Part shown: piece after piece, positions 36,193-45,949 of the stretch | Layout of the letters: each line of letters begins with the position of its first letter | Numbering within the stretch: the first letter of the stretch is position 1 | The notes under the pieces: model-generated | Seen by the model: only the letters and a program-made list of their open reading frames with translations | The model's database searches: none | Told to the model about the DNA's origin: nothing | Translations under genes and position numbers: made by a program | Source of the DNA: Rivularia sp. PCC 7116 | GTDB taxonomy: Bacteria; Cyanobacteriota; Cyanobacteriia; Cyanobacteriales; Nostocaceae | Assembly (NCBI RefSeq): GCF_000316665.1 | Contig: NC_019678.1 | Coordinates: 6,324,001 to 6,388,000 of the forward strand | Reading direction: 5' to 3' | Length of the DNA: 64,000 nucleotides

Positions 36193-39141
36193 ATGATTCA
36201 TACACTTGTCATCAATCTGGGATATGGTAATTTATACGAGGGATTTCCTGTTGTAACTGCTTGGTTACGGTCGTTAAATAATCCTCGTCCGCAACAGTTT
36301 ATAGGTAGTTTACCACCAGCGCCGAATTTGGTAGAGTTATATCGAGAATGGCGATTAATGTACCATAATTTTTGCTCCCGTCTAGCACGTTCATCGATTA
36401 GAAATTTGGATGATGATGATGAACTAGAAATTGATGAAAATGATATCACTAATGTCTCTGGAGTTGATTTTGAGGATTTATGTCAGCTGTTACAGCGATA
36501 TATTAACATTTGGCTGGAATCACCAGAAATTATGAATGCTAGCACACAGCTAGAAGCTTTACTTAACCGTGCTGATGAAATACGGGTAATTATTGTAACT
36601 CAAGATACTATTATACAAAAAATACCTTGGCATTGTTGTAATTTTTTTCAAGATTATCCACGGTCGGAAATTTCTTTTTCGAGGACTGAATATAAACGTA
36701 CTCTTGGATTGCAGTTATCAGAAATTCCTCGAAATAAAGTCAGAATTCTGGCAATTTTAGGTAATTCTCAAGATATTGATTTAGAACAAGAAACAAGGTG
36801 TTTACAAAATTTACCAGACTCAAAAGTTGAGTTTCTTGTCAAGCCTTCGCGGCAAGAATTTAACGATACACTTTGGGATTCTCAAGGTTGGGATATGCTC
36901 TTTTTTGCTGGGCACAGTCAAACTATGGAGGGAACTGGAAGAATTTATATTAATGAAAATCCCACAAATAATAGTTTAACGATTGAACAATTAGCAGAAG
37001 CGTTAAAAGCAGCAATTGAGAAGGGTTTAAAACTAGCAATATTTAATTCTTGCGAGGGTTTGGGGTTAGCTAATAGTTTGGATAAATTAAATATGCCCAC
37101 GACTATTGTCATGCGCGAACCCGTACCGGTTCGAGTTGCGGAAGAATTTTTGAATTATTTTTTCCAGGGGTTTGCATTTGAAGAAAAGTCTTTATATATG
37201 TCAGTACAGGAAGCACGACTCAGGTTACAAGGATTAGAAGATGATTTTCCCGGTGCTAGTTGGTTACCTGTAATTTTTATTAATCCTGCTGAAGAAACAC
37301 CAACTTGGGCAATCTTAAAGGATAATTTATTTTCTGCAAGTCCCTTAAAGAAAATTTTGGAGCAGGGAGGTAGTAATGGTTATGGTGAATATATTGCACC
37401 ACAATCACTAGAGGAGGTTACGGAATTAGACCTTTCTGCGAATAAATTAACCGCTTTACCTCCTGGAATAGGACAACTAACCAATTTACAATCCCTCTAC
37501 CTCGACAACAATCAACTGAGTAGCTTACCAGCAGAAATAGGACAACTAACCAATTTACAATCCCTCTACCTCTTCAATAATAAACTGAGTAGTTTACCAG
37601 CAGAAATAGGACAACTAACCAATTTACAAACCCTCTACCTCGACAACAATCAACTGAGTAGTTTACCAGCAGAAATAGGACAACTAACCAATTTACAATC
37701 CCTTTACCTCTTCAATAATAAACTGAGTAGTTTACCAGCAGAAATAGGACAACTCACCAATTTACAATCCTTCTACCTCTACAACACTCTACTGAGTAGT
37801 TTACCAGCAGAAATAGGACAACTCACCAATTTACAATCCTTCTACCTCGACAACACTCTACTGAGTAGTTTACCAGCAGAAATAGGACAACTCACCAATT
37901 TACAATCCTTCTACCTCGACAACACTCTACTGAGTAGTTTACCAGCAAACATATTCCAACTCACCAATTTACAATCCCTCTATCTCAGCAGCAATCAACT
38001 GAGTATTTTACAAGCAGAAATAGGACAACTCACCAATTTACAATCCCTCTACCTCTTCAATAATAAACTGAGTAGTTTACCAGCAGAAATAGGACAACTC
38101 ACCAATTTACAAACCCTCTACCTCTTCAATAATAAACTGAGTAGTTTACCAGCAGAAATAGGACAACTCACCAATTTACAAACCCTCTACCTCTTCAATA
38201 ATAAACTGAGTAGTTTACCAGCAGAAATAGGACAACTCACCAATTTACAAACCCTCTACCTCTTCAATAATAAACTGAGTAGTTTACCAGCAGAAATAGG
38301 ACAACTCACCAATTTACAAACCCTCTACCTCGACAACAATCAACTGAGTAGTTTACCAGCAGAAATAGGACAACTCACCAATTTACAATCCCTCTACCTC
38401 TTCAATAATAAACTGAGTAGTTTACCAGCAGAAATAGGACAACTCACCAATTTACAATCCCTCTACCTCTTCAACAATCAACTGAGTAGTTTACCAGCAG
38501 AAATAGGACAACTCACCAATTTACAATCCCTCTACCTCGACAACAATCAACTGAGTAGTTTACCAGCAGAAATAGGACAACTCACCAATTTACAATCCCT
38601 CTACCTCGACAACAATCAACTGAGTAGTTTACCTCCTGGAATAGGACAACTAACCAATTTACAAACCCTCTACCTCGACAACAATCAACTGAATAGTTTA
38701 CCGACCGAAATTGGACGTTTAAATTCATCCCTAAAAAACTTGTTGCTTGATGGTAATCCCCTAAAATCCCTTCCACCAGAAATCCAATATCAAAATTCTA
38801 AAGCAATTTTAAACTTTTATAAACAACAGTTAGAACAAACAATCGACAATCTCTACGAAGCAAAATTCTTGATTATTGGGGAAGGGGGAGCAGGTAAAAC
38901 TTCTCTAGCGAAGAAAATCGAAGATGAAAACTACAAACTTAACCCTAATGAGGAATCAACTCAAGGAATTGATGTAATCCAATGGAAGTTTCCGCTTGAA
39001 AACGGCAAAGAATTTCGCGTGAATATTTGGGATTTTGGCGGACAAGAAATTTACCATCAAACTCACCAGTTTTTCCTTACCAAACGTTCCCTTTATGCTT
39101 TAGTTGCTGATTCTCGGAGAGAAAATACTAACTTTTACTAG
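36193..39141 (+). CDS. CHAT protease-LRR-Roc protein, N-terminal part before in-frame TAG
   Basis: 982 residues. A CHAT caspase-like domain (about 1-375) has catalytic His241 in FFAGHSQT and Cys287 in FNSCEGLG. Leucine-rich repeats (about 405-860) comprise 18 near-identical 23-residue units of the type QLTNLQSLYLDNNQLSSLP. A Roc GTPase follows, with Walker A GEGGAGKT (896-903) and the switch motif WDFGGQE. The frame stops at TAG 39139-39141 inside the Roc domain, at a position where relatives as I recall them read FYYW. After TAG the same frame stays open for 493 further codons encoding COR and EAD1. It is probably a regulated suicide or immune protein: LRRs sense, Roc-COR switches, CHAT cleaves. 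The stop is a nonsense mutation, readthrough site or split point. Confidence 0.88.
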   Translation: MIHTLVINLGYGNLYEGFPVVTAWLRSLNNPRPQQFIGSLPPAPNLVELYREWRLMYHNFCSRLARSSIRNLDDDDELEIDENDITNVSGVDFEDLCQLLQRYINIWLESPEIMNASTQLEALLNRADEIRVIIVTQDTIIQKIPWHCCNFFQDYPRSEISFSRTEYKRTLGLQLSEIPRNKVRILAILGNSQDIDLEQETRCLQNLPDSKVEFLVKPSRQEFNDTLWDSQGWDMLFFAGHSQTMEGTGRIYINENPTNNSLTIEQLAEALKAAIEKGLKLAIFNSCEGLGLANSLDKLNMPTTIVMREPVPVRVAEEFLNYFFQGFAFEEKSLYMSVQEARLRLQGLEDDFPGASWLPVIFINPAEETPTWAILKDNLFSASPLKKILEQGGSNGYGEYIAPQSLEEVTELDLSANKLTALPPGIGQLTNLQSLYLDNNQLSSLPAEIGQLTNLQSLYLFNNKLSSLPAEIGQLTNLQTLYLDNNQLSSLPAEIGQLTNLQSLYLFNNKLSSLPAEIGQLTNLQSFYLYNTLLSSLPAEIGQLTNLQSFYLDNTLLSSLPAEIGQLTNLQSFYLDNTLLSSLPANIFQLTNLQSLYLSSNQLSILQAEIGQLTNLQSLYLFNNKLSSLPAEIGQLTNLQTLYLFNNKLSSLPAEIGQLTNLQTLYLFNNKLSSLPAEIGQLTNLQTLYLFNNKLSSLPAEIGQLTNLQTLYLDNNQLSSLPAEIGQLTNLQSLYLFNNKLSSLPAEIGQLTNLQSLYLFNNQLSSLPAEIGQLTNLQSLYLDNNQLSSLPAEIGQLTNLQSLYLDNNQLSSLPPGIGQLTNLQTLYLDNNQLNSLPTEIGRLNSSLKNLLLDGNPLKSLPPEIQYQNSKAILNFYKQQLEQTIDNLYEAKFLIIGEGGAGKTSLAKKIEDENYKLNPNEESTQGIDVIQWKFPLENGKEFRVNIWDFGGQEIYHQTHQFFLTKRSLYALVADSRRENTNFY
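37471..38712 (+). repeat. Eighteen tandem 69-bp LRR units (coding minisatellite)
   Basis: GGACAACT(A/C)ACCAATTTACAA recurs every 69 bp exactly from 37471 to 38644, eighteen times, with most units differing at only a few positions. Variation clusters in the solvent-exposed codons after CTCTACCTC (GACAACAATCAA, TTCAATAATAAA, or TACAACACTCTA for DNNQ, FNNK, YNTL). Near-identity indicates recent expansion or gene conversion, so copy number may vary between strains. It also makes assembly error possible. Confidence 0.95.
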
Positions 39142-39144
39142 TGG

Positions 39145-40623
39145 ATGAAAGTTGCCGAACTCTTAAGTGACAAAAGCCCACTTTTGATTGTAAAAAACGA
39201 AAAACAAGAACGTCAGTGTGAAGTCAACGAAAGTCAGTTACGGGCAGAATTTAGTAATTTAAAAGAAATTTTAGCAACTAATTTAGTAACAAATCGTGGT
39301 TTAGAAGAAATCAGAAAAAGTATAACATATAATATCAGCAAGCTTCCCCATATTGGTACGGAGTTACCAAAAATCTGGGTAGAAATCCGTTCAGCTATAG
39401 AAGAAGATTCCCGCAATTACATTAGCCGAGAAGAATATCATCAACTTTGTAAAAAACATAATTTAACAAAACGTGAAGATATGCTATATCTGAGTCGTTT
39501 TTTACACGACCTCGGCGTTTTTTTACACTTCCAAGATGATTCTACACTTAAACATTATGTAATTCTCAAACCCGAATGGGCGACAACTGCGGTTTACAAA
39601 GTATTAGATAATGAAACTGTCAGGAAAAGTCTGGGTCGTTTTAGTCAAGAAGAACTCGCTGATATTTGGAATGATAGCAAATATAGCAATATGCAAGATG
39701 AACTGCTGCAATTAATGATACGGTTCAAACTCTGCTACGAAATCCCCAATCGTCCCGGTAATTACATTGCTCCGCAATTACTCCAAATCGACCAACCCGG
39801 ATACAACTGGGATAAATCTAATAATCTCATATTGCGCTACAAATATGAATTCATGCCCAAGGGTATTATCACACGCTTTATTGTAGAAACACACGATTTA
39901 ATTGAACAACAACAACTTGTTGAACAACAACAACTTGTTTGGAGAAGCGGTGTTGTTCTCAAGGAAAATGAAACTCGTGCTGAAGTGATTGAAAATTACA
40001 ATCAATGGGAAATAAAAGTCAGGGTATCCGGAAACCAGAAAAAACTATTACTCGCAGTCGTTAACCGTGAATTAGAAAAAATTAATAAGTCCTTTGAGGG
40101 TTTGCAATATCAAACTTTGGTTCCCTGTAATTGTGAAAAGTGTGCAGGAAGTGAAGATCCTCAGACTTATCCTTTAGAAGAATTGCGTGAACGTTTAAAC
40201 GCTCGTGTATATCAAATTGAATGTAGAAAAAATCACTTTGTACGAGTAGATATCCACAAATTGATTGAAGATGTCAACTTGTTTTCTCAACGGGAACATT
40301 GGGAATCTAATGCCCAAGATATAGCAGTAAAACAGCAATCGCCTAAAACGCGCGGTCAAAAATTAAAAGAATTGAGAAATGCCATTATTGGTGCTTATCC
40401 AAACAAGATTGAATTAGAGATAATGGTTAGCGATGAATTAGACGAAAATCTAGATTCAATATCTAAGGGAGAAAGTACGAAAGAAGTTGTGTTTAAATTA
40501 ATTCAATGGGCTGACTCGCAAGGCAAGTTAGAGGAATTAGTTAAAGCTGCGTGCGAATCTAATCCTGGTAATCAAGAATTACAAACAATAAGCGAAGAAT
40601 TATTCCCTAATCTACAAAAATGA
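39145..40623 (+). CDS. COR-EAD1 C-terminal part of the CHAT-LRR-ROCO protein
   Basis: 492 residues, in frame with the preceding gene and separated from it by TAG-TGG. ATG 39145 could allow reinitiation. The first residues (AELLSDKSPLLIVKNE) complete the Roc G4 region (VKNE replaces the usual NKxD). A COR domain follows at about 60-390, with LHDLGVFLHFQDD and VILKPEWATTAVYKVLD, and a NCEKC motif at about 325-330. The last 80 residues (from KLKELRNAIIGAYPNK to ELQTISEELFPN) match effector-associated domain EAD1, a death-like adaptor that recruits partners bearing the same domain. No second EAD1 gene is in the window. The frame is fully open, so decay, if any, is recent. Confidence 0.85.
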   Translation: MKVAELLSDKSPLLIVKNEKQERQCEVNESQLRAEFSNLKEILATNLVTNRGLEEIRKSITYNISKLPHIGTELPKIWVEIRSAIEEDSRNYISREEYHQLCKKHNLTKREDMLYLSRFLHDLGVFLHFQDDSTLKHYVILKPEWATTAVYKVLDNETVRKSLGRFSQEELADIWNDSKYSNMQDELLQLMIRFKLCYEIPNRPGNYIAPQLLQIDQPGYNWDKSNNLILRYKYEFMPKGIITRFIVETHDLIEQQQLVEQQQLVWRSGVVLKENETRAEVIENYNQWEIKVRVSGNQKKLLLAVVNRELEKINKSFEGLQYQTLVPCNCEKCAGSEDPQTYPLEELRERLNARVYQIECRKNHFVRVDIHKLIEDVNLFSQREHWESNAQDIAVKQQSPKTRGQKLKELRNAIIGAYPNKIELEIMVSDELDENLDSISKGESTKEVVFKLIQWADSQGKLEELVKAACESNPGNQELQTISEELFPNLQK

Positions 40624-40818
40624 AAATTTTACTTTTAATAGGATTTTCAATCCCCAAAATCAAGGATTCACGAGCGAATATTCCGCAAATTTCCACCTCC
40701 AATTAGAACCCCAGCCGCTACCAAAGAAGGGGAGTAAAAATTAAAGCCTCTCTCCTACTAAAAGAGAGACGAGAAAACGCTCCGCGTTCATGGAGAGAGA
40801 CCAAAATGTAGTACATCC

Positions 40819-41640
40819 TCAATCAGCAAGAGTCAAAATTTCCACACCATCATCAGTCACGGCTACGGTATGCTCAAACTGAGCCGAAAGTTTTCTATCT
40901 TGGGTAATTACAGTCCAACCATCTTTAAGAAACTTTAGTTTATAAGTACCTTCATTCAACATCGGTTCAATGGTAAACACCATTCCCTTCCGCAACTTCA
41001 TTCCGGTATTTCGTTTACCATAATGAGGTACTTGGGGTTCTGTATGAAACACTCTCCCAACACCATGCCCCACCATATCCCGCACTACTGAGTAACCGTT
41101 TGCTTCAGCATATTCCTGAATCGCCGCACCAATGTCGCCAATTCTGCCATCAGGTTTTACTTGAGCAATACCCCGCATCATTGACTCTCTAGTAACTTCA
41201 ACTAGCTTTCTAGCTTTATCCGATACATCTCCCACCAAAAACGTTCTAGAAGTATCGCCGTGATAACCATCTAAAATTGGAGTTACATCAATATTGATAA
41301 TATCCCCTTCCTTCAGAACTTGCTTGGAGTTAGGAATTCCGTGACAAACAACTTCATTAACGCTGGTACAAACGTGTCCTGGATAAGGTGGATGATTGGG
41401 AGGAGCATAACCTATAGTGGCGCTAATTGAACCATTTGCTTTCATGAAACGAGCCGCTTCATCATCTAATTCTTTCGTCGTGACTCCCGGTTGCACCATT
41501 GGTTCGAGATGATTGAGAAGATTTGCTGCCAGCTTGCCGACAACGCGCATTTTATCCAACTCCCTAGAAGAAAGTAAGACAAGTCCTTTCTTGTTTTGTG
41601 CTTTATTCCCACCTATAGAAAGCAAATTTTGATTGTTCAT
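40819..41640 (-). CDS. map: Methionine aminopeptidase, type I
   Basis: 273 residues. It removes the initiator methionine from nascent proteins in the cytoplasm. The dinuclear metal ligands are present: Asp in INIDVTPILDGYHGD (two Asp), His in VGHGVGRVFHTEP, Glu in FTIEPML and Glu in SAQFEHT. The catalytic HPPYPGHVCTSVNEVVCHG segment is intact. The N-terminal extension of about 20 residues is short and lacks a zinc finger. The gene is divergent from the small RHH-like gene, and a 20-bp palindrome lies between them. Confidence 0.95.
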   Translation of the reverse strand: MNNQNLLSIGGNKAQNKKGLVLLSSRELDKMRVVGKLAANLLNHLEPMVQPGVTTKELDDEAARFMKANGSISATIGYAPPNHPPYPGHVCTSVNEVVCHGIPNSKQVLKEGDIINIDVTPILDGYHGDTSRTFLVGDVSDKARKLVEVTRESMMRGIAQVKPDGRIGDIGAAIQEYAEANGYSVVRDMVGHGVGRVFHTEPQVPHYGKRNTGMKLRKGMVFTIEPMLNEGTYKLKFLKDGWTVITQDRKLSAQFEHTVAVTDDGVEILTLAD

Positions 41641-41679
41641 ATTTATATTCGTTTAAACCAAACTCTATTTAGAGATGCT

Positions 41680-41699
41680 ATGCTATGCTAGCACAGCAT
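41680..41699. promoter_or_regulatory. Palindrome between map and the RHH gene
   Basis: ATGCTATGCTAGCACAGCAT is a near-perfect palindrome (18 of 20 positions) centred on GCTAGC, in the 114-bp divergent spacer. It lies 40 bp from the map start and 56 bp from the RHH start. It may be the operator of the RHH-like protein or of an unrelated regulator. Confidence 0.5.
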
Positions 41700-41754
41700 G
41701 GACTAGCTTATTGCTTGTATCCTAAAAGTAAGAAACAGTGGATATTAACTTGGT

Positions 41755-41940
41755 ATGGGTGGTAAAACAAACTTAGATAGAGTAGTTGCTTATATTCCTC
41801 CCGAGTGGAAAAAAGAACTAGAAGAATGGGCAGAAGAAGACGAGCGTTCGGTTTCTTGGCTGGTTGCGAAATTGATTGATAAAGCTTTGCAAGAACGTCG
41901 AGAGCAGAAAAATTCGGCAAAAGTTGTAAATATGCGCTAA
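41755..41940 (+). CDS. Small ribbon-helix-helix-like protein
   Basis: 61 residues: a short beta segment LDRVVAYIPPEWKKELEEWAEE followed by a helix DERSVSWLVAKLIDKALQ and a basic tail. The strand-helix-helix arrangement and the RSVSWLVAKLI turn match CopG/Arc-like DNA-binding proteins found in cyanobacteria. It could bind the palindrome at 41680-41699 and regulate itself and map. There is no toxin-like partner downstream; a dispersed repeat follows at about 41950-42050. Confidence 0.7.
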   Translation: MGGKTNLDRVVAYIPPEWKKELEEWAEEDERSVSWLVAKLIDKALQERREQKNSAKVVNMR

Positions 41941-42101
41941 ATAAGACTTACAAAAAGCCCCGCTTTAAAGGGTGATTGGGGGATCTAAATACATTTCACA
42001 TTGTTAGAGACGTAGCAGTGCTACATCTCTACAAAGGTTGAGCTTAGAAAAATTCCTGCTTCCTAAAATTTACTTAATTTACTTAATTTACTTTATTAAT
42101 T

Positions 42102-45100
42102 TCAAACCTCAGCTTTAATCGGCAACTCAATCAAAAATTGCGTACCTTTTTCTAATTGGGAAGAACATTGAATTTGACCTCGATGTTTTTCAACTATAAT
42201 TTGATAGCAAATAGGTAATCCCAATCCCGTACCTTTGCCTACTTCTTTTGTCGTAAAGAAAGGGTCAAAAATATTATTTTGTATTTCTTCTGGTATCCCA
42301 GAACCATTGTCAGTTATTTTAATAATGACTTGATCGTTAATTGCTTCGGTACTAATTTTAATGTTAAAAGCAACTTCGGATTTTTTTTCTGATGATGAAG
42401 ATTTTTGTTCTAATGCATCAATACTATTGCTCAGAATATTCATGAATACCTGATTCAATTGAGCGGGATAACACTGTACGGGTGGTAATTCACCGTAATT
42501 TTTGATAATTCCAATCCCTGGATATTCGCCGTGTGATTTTAAACGGTGCCCTAAAATCAGTAAAGTGCTATCTAATCCTTCATGAATGTTTACTGCTTTT
42601 AAATCCGCTTCATCTTTACGGGAGAAGTTACGTAATGACAACACAATTTGACGAATACGTTCTGCTCCTACTTGCATTGATTCAAGGGTTTTTGGTAAAT
42701 CGGAAATAATAAAATCGAGGTCAAATTCTTCTAATTCACTTTGAATATCTGCTGGTAAATTAGAATAATTCTGCTGATGAAGATTGACTACTTGAAGTAA
42801 ATCTTCAATATATCCATTAACATGCGTTAAATTTCCAAAAATAAAGTTGACAGGATTATTGATTTCGTGGGCAACTCCAGCCATTAACTGTCCTAAACCC
42901 GCCATTTTTTCACCTTGAATTAGCTGGGCTTGAGTTTGCTTCAATTCTTGTAAAGCTTGAGCAATTTCATTAGCCTGGATTTTAGTCTTTTCTAATAATT
43001 CTGCTTGCTGAATTGCGATTCCTAACTGCGTACCAACTTGTGCGAGCAAATTGACTTCTTCATCTTTCCAGTAGCGGGGTTGAGAGTTTTGATAAGCAAC
43101 TAATAGCCCCCATAATTTTTCACCTTGAGAAATTGGCACAAAAGTTTCGTTACGGGGTAAATTATCATCATCATCGTCACTTGAAAATGTTGGTTGAATA
43201 ATTAGTTGTGTATTGATGACGGGTTTCCAGTCGTCTTTAAACGAATCCGCAACGAATTTACCTCTCCAATCGGAATTAAAGCGATAGATTGCAACTCGTT
43301 CAACTTCTAACAATTCTCGTACTGCTTGAGTAGTAGTCTTAAAAATAGTTTTAATATCGAGTGACTGACGAATTTTATCTACTGTTGCGGCTAAAAACTT
43401 TTGCCGTTCCATTGCTTTTTCTCGTTCGTTTGCTTCTGCTAGCTGAACGGCTTGAGTCTGCACTTGTTTTACATACAAATCTTGTTTTAAAGCAATACCA
43501 AGTTGTTCTGCAAGTTGAGCAATAAATTCGATTTCTGAAGATTCCCAATTGCGAGCATTACTACATTGATGGATGCAAAGTAATCCCCACAATTCACCTT
43601 CTTTCAATAAAGGTGCAACAACATTAGCCCGCACCTGGAATTGTTCTAAAATTTTTATATAGCAGTCTTTAGATTCTTGTTGATAAATATCGGCGATCGC
43701 GTTCACTCTACCTTGTTGATAAAGTGGTGCAAAGTTTTCGCTAAAGCAATGATCGTAAACCTTGTTAGCAATAGCTGAATTCCAACCATCAGCTACATCT
43801 TCGTAAATAAACTCTCCTTCCCAATCATTTGCAGAATTGAAATGGAAAACCCCGACTCTATCAACTTTGAGGAGTTGACGTACTTCGGTAACAGTAGTTT
43901 TAAATATTTTGTCTAAATCTAAAGATTCCCGGATTCGGGTAATCACACCAGTTAATGCTTTTTGCTGTTCTGCTTGATACTGAGCTTCTAATAAAGTTTT
44001 ATTATGTTTGAGAGCAACTCCTAAATTATCCGCAATTTGACGGGTGAATTCGATTTCTTCTTGTTCCCAGTTACGAGAATTACTGCATTGGTGTACGCAC
44101 AATAAACCCCATAATTCCTCTCCTTTGAGTAAAGGCACAACCAAATTAGCCCGAACTTGAAATTGACCTAATATTTGCTGGTGACAATCGCTCAATCCTT
44201 CTGCGTAAATATCAGCAACCGCTTGTACCCTACCTTTTTGATAGTGAACCGCAAATTTGTCTCCAAAAGTACGATCGTAAACTCTGGCTGCAACAACAGA
44301 ATCCCATTGAGGAGCTACACTTTCCCAGACAAATTCTCCTTCCCAATCTTTTTGAGCATCAAATTGAAAAACTGCGACTCTGTCAGCTTTCAACATTTGC
44401 TGAACTTCGGTAACGGTTGTTTGAAAAATAGTGTCTAAATCCAAAGATTCCCGAATCCGGGTAATTACACGAGTTAATGTTTTTTGCTGCTTCGCTTGAT
44501 TTCTAGCTTTAAATAATAATTCATAGTGTCTTAGTGCTACGCCGATTTGCATTCCTATCTGTGTAATTATTTCTACTTCGTCTTCAAGCCAGATTCTAGG
44601 TGCAGAATTTTGATAAGCAGCAATAATTCCCCAAAGTCTATCCCCTTGATGAATGGGAGCAGTTGCAAAACTTTTTGCTTGAAATTGTTCTAAAAGAGCA
44701 ATATGGCAATCACTTAATTGAGCTTGGTAAATATCGTTAACAGTAAATGTCTCACCGCTAACGTAACGTCCACCTTGAGTTTCTTGCAAATATGTATCGT
44801 TAATTGTAGGTTGAACCCCAACCAAAGAATTCCATCCTTCTGTAAAAGATTCAGCTACAAAATTACCGCTCCAATCCGAATTAAAACGAAAAATAGCAAC
44901 GCGCTCGGCTTGGATTAATTCTCGTATATCTTTGGTTGCTGTTTGAAAGATAGTATCAATCTCAACTGGCGTGCGAATTTTATTCACAATTTGAGCAATA
45001 ACTTTGTCGCGTTGTGCTGCTTGAGCTAATTTTGTAGCTTGTGATTCTAACTTTCTAAAATATTCAGCTTGTTGAATCGCAACGGTAAAGTGTTCGGCAA

Positions 45101-45620
45101 TTAACCGAATAAATTCAATCTCCGATTCCTTCCAATTACGAATATCGCTGCATTGATGCACGCAAAGTAAACCCCACAAAACATTTTCTTGCAGTAGTGG
45201 AACGATAAGATTGGCACGCACCTGAAACTGAGCCAAAATTTCCGCATGACAATCACTCAATCCGGCAGCATGAATATCAGCAACTGCTTGTACTTTACCT
45301 TGCTGGTAATGAACCGCAAACTTTTCTCCAAAACAATGATCGTAGACTTTTTTTGTAAGTACCGAATCCCAACCTGTTGCAACATCTTCGGAAACAAACT
45401 CTCCTTCCCAATCATTTTTGATATCAAATTTAAATACAGCTACCCTGTCAGCTTTCAGTAAATGTCGTACTTGAGTTGCAGTAGTTTGAAAAATATTTTG
45501 TAAACTTAACGGTTGTCGAATTAAGGTAATTACACTTGCAAGTGCCTTTTGCTGTTCTAACTGCTCTTGAACTTGAGTATCTAAAGGCTGCTTTTCTGCT
45601 TCGGTTGGATTAGATGTCAT
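42102..45620 (-). CDS. Five-GAF histidine kinase with cyanobacteriochrome-type GAF domains
   Basis: 1172 residues. Five GAF domains (about 25-190, 205-365, 380-540, 555-715, 740-880) precede a HisKA (His918 in [12 protein letters not shown]) and an HATPase with [15 protein letters not shown]1 has the DXCF motif (DHCF, Cys96) and a canonical CH cysteine (Cys124), 28 residues apart, the spacing I recall for TePixJ-type cyanobacteriochromes. GAF4 repeats the pattern (Cys625 and Cys653, but CY instead of CH). GAF2 (Cys305) and GAF3 (Cys479) keep only the canonical CH cysteine. GAF5 has neither. It probably binds one to four bilins and is soluble. No dedicated response regulator is adjacent. Confidence 0.88.
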   Translation of the reverse strand: MTSNPTEAEKQPLDTQVQEQLEQQKALASVITLIRQPLSLQNIFQTTATQVRHLLKADRVAVFKFDIKNDWEGEFVSEDVATGWDSVLTKKVYDHCFGEKFAVHYQQGKVQAVADIHAAGLSDCHAEILAQFQVRANLIVPLLQENVLWGLLCVHQCSDIRNWKESEIEFIRLIAEHFTVAIQQAEYFRKLESQATKLAQAAQRDKVIAQIVNKIRTPVEIDTIFQTATKDIRELIQAERVAIFRFNSDWSGNFVAESFTEGWNSLVGVQPTINDTYLQETQGGRYVSGETFTVNDIYQAQLSDCHIALLEQFQAKSFATAPIHQGDRLWGIIAAYQNSAPRIWLEDEVEIITQIGMQIGVALRHYELLFKARNQAKQQKTLTRVITRIRESLDLDTIFQTTVTEVQQMLKADRVAVFQFDAQKDWEGEFVWESVAPQWDSVVAARVYDRTFGDKFAVHYQKGRVQAVADIYAEGLSDCHQQILGQFQVRANLVVPLLKGEELWGLLCVHQCSNSRNWEQEEIEFTRQIADNLGVALKHNKTLLEAQYQAEQQKALTGVITRIRESLDLDKIFKTTVTEVRQLLKVDRVGVFHFNSANDWEGEFIYEDVADGWNSAIANKVYDHCFSENFAPLYQQGRVNAIADIYQQESKDCYIKILEQFQVRANVVAPLLKEGELWGLLCIHQCSNARNWESSEIEFIAQLAEQLGIALKQDLYVKQVQTQAVQLAEANEREKAMERQKFLAATVDKIRQSLDIKTIFKTTTQAVRELLEVERVAIYRFNSDWRGKFVADSFKDDWKPVINTQLIIQPTFSSDDDDDNLPRNETFVPISQGEKLWGLLVAYQNSQPRYWKDEEVNLLAQVGTQLGIAIQQAELLEKTKIQANEIAQALQELKQTQAQLIQGEKMAGLGQLMAGVAHEINNPVNFIFGNLTHVNGYIEDLLQVVNLHQQNYSNLPADIQSELEEFDLDFIISDLPKTLESMQVGAERIRQIVLSLRNFSRKDEADLKAVNIHEGLDSTLLILGHRLKSHGEYPGIGIIKNYGELPPVQCYPAQLNQVFMNILSNSIDALEQKSSSSEKKSEVAFNIKISTEAINDQVIIKITDNGSGIPEEIQNNIFDPFFTTKEVGKGTGLGLPICYQIIVEKHRGQIQCSSQLEKGTQFLIELPIKAEV

Positions 45621-45949
45621 AGTTTGTAGAATTTAGAAATTGAGATAAAAAGTATTAATAACCAAACTTCTTAAAATCAAAGAGTACGAGAAAAGGACAA
45701 AAATATAAAAATATCAAGCTTTTACTAAATGCATCATTTAGAATTAATTGAAGATGGTTATTGTTATTATTCCCATTTTTCTGAATAAACTTACATTCAA
45801 TCAATATTATTCGGTTGTAGCGTTAGGCTAAGCTAAGATTTCTTTTTTCTACGTAACTAAAAATACTGATATTGTGGAGTTATCAACTTTTTGAATTGTG
45901 CAACTTTTGTTCATGTTCTACGATTACAAGAGTACTCACGCACGACAAA
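45621..45949. other. Divergent promoter region between kinase and S9 peptidase
   Basis: About 330 bp of AT-rich DNA without a gene. An upstream in-frame ATG exists at 45872, but the 26 residues it would add (MWSYQLFELCNFCSC and onward) do not resemble the start of the peptidase family. No palindrome or promoter box stands out. Confidence 0.5.

Noticed and set aside
36198-36449. Ser-rich 83-codon minus-strand frame at the start of the CHAT gene
   Set aside because: It is antisense to the conserved CHAT N-terminus and low in complexity (from GAT repeats).
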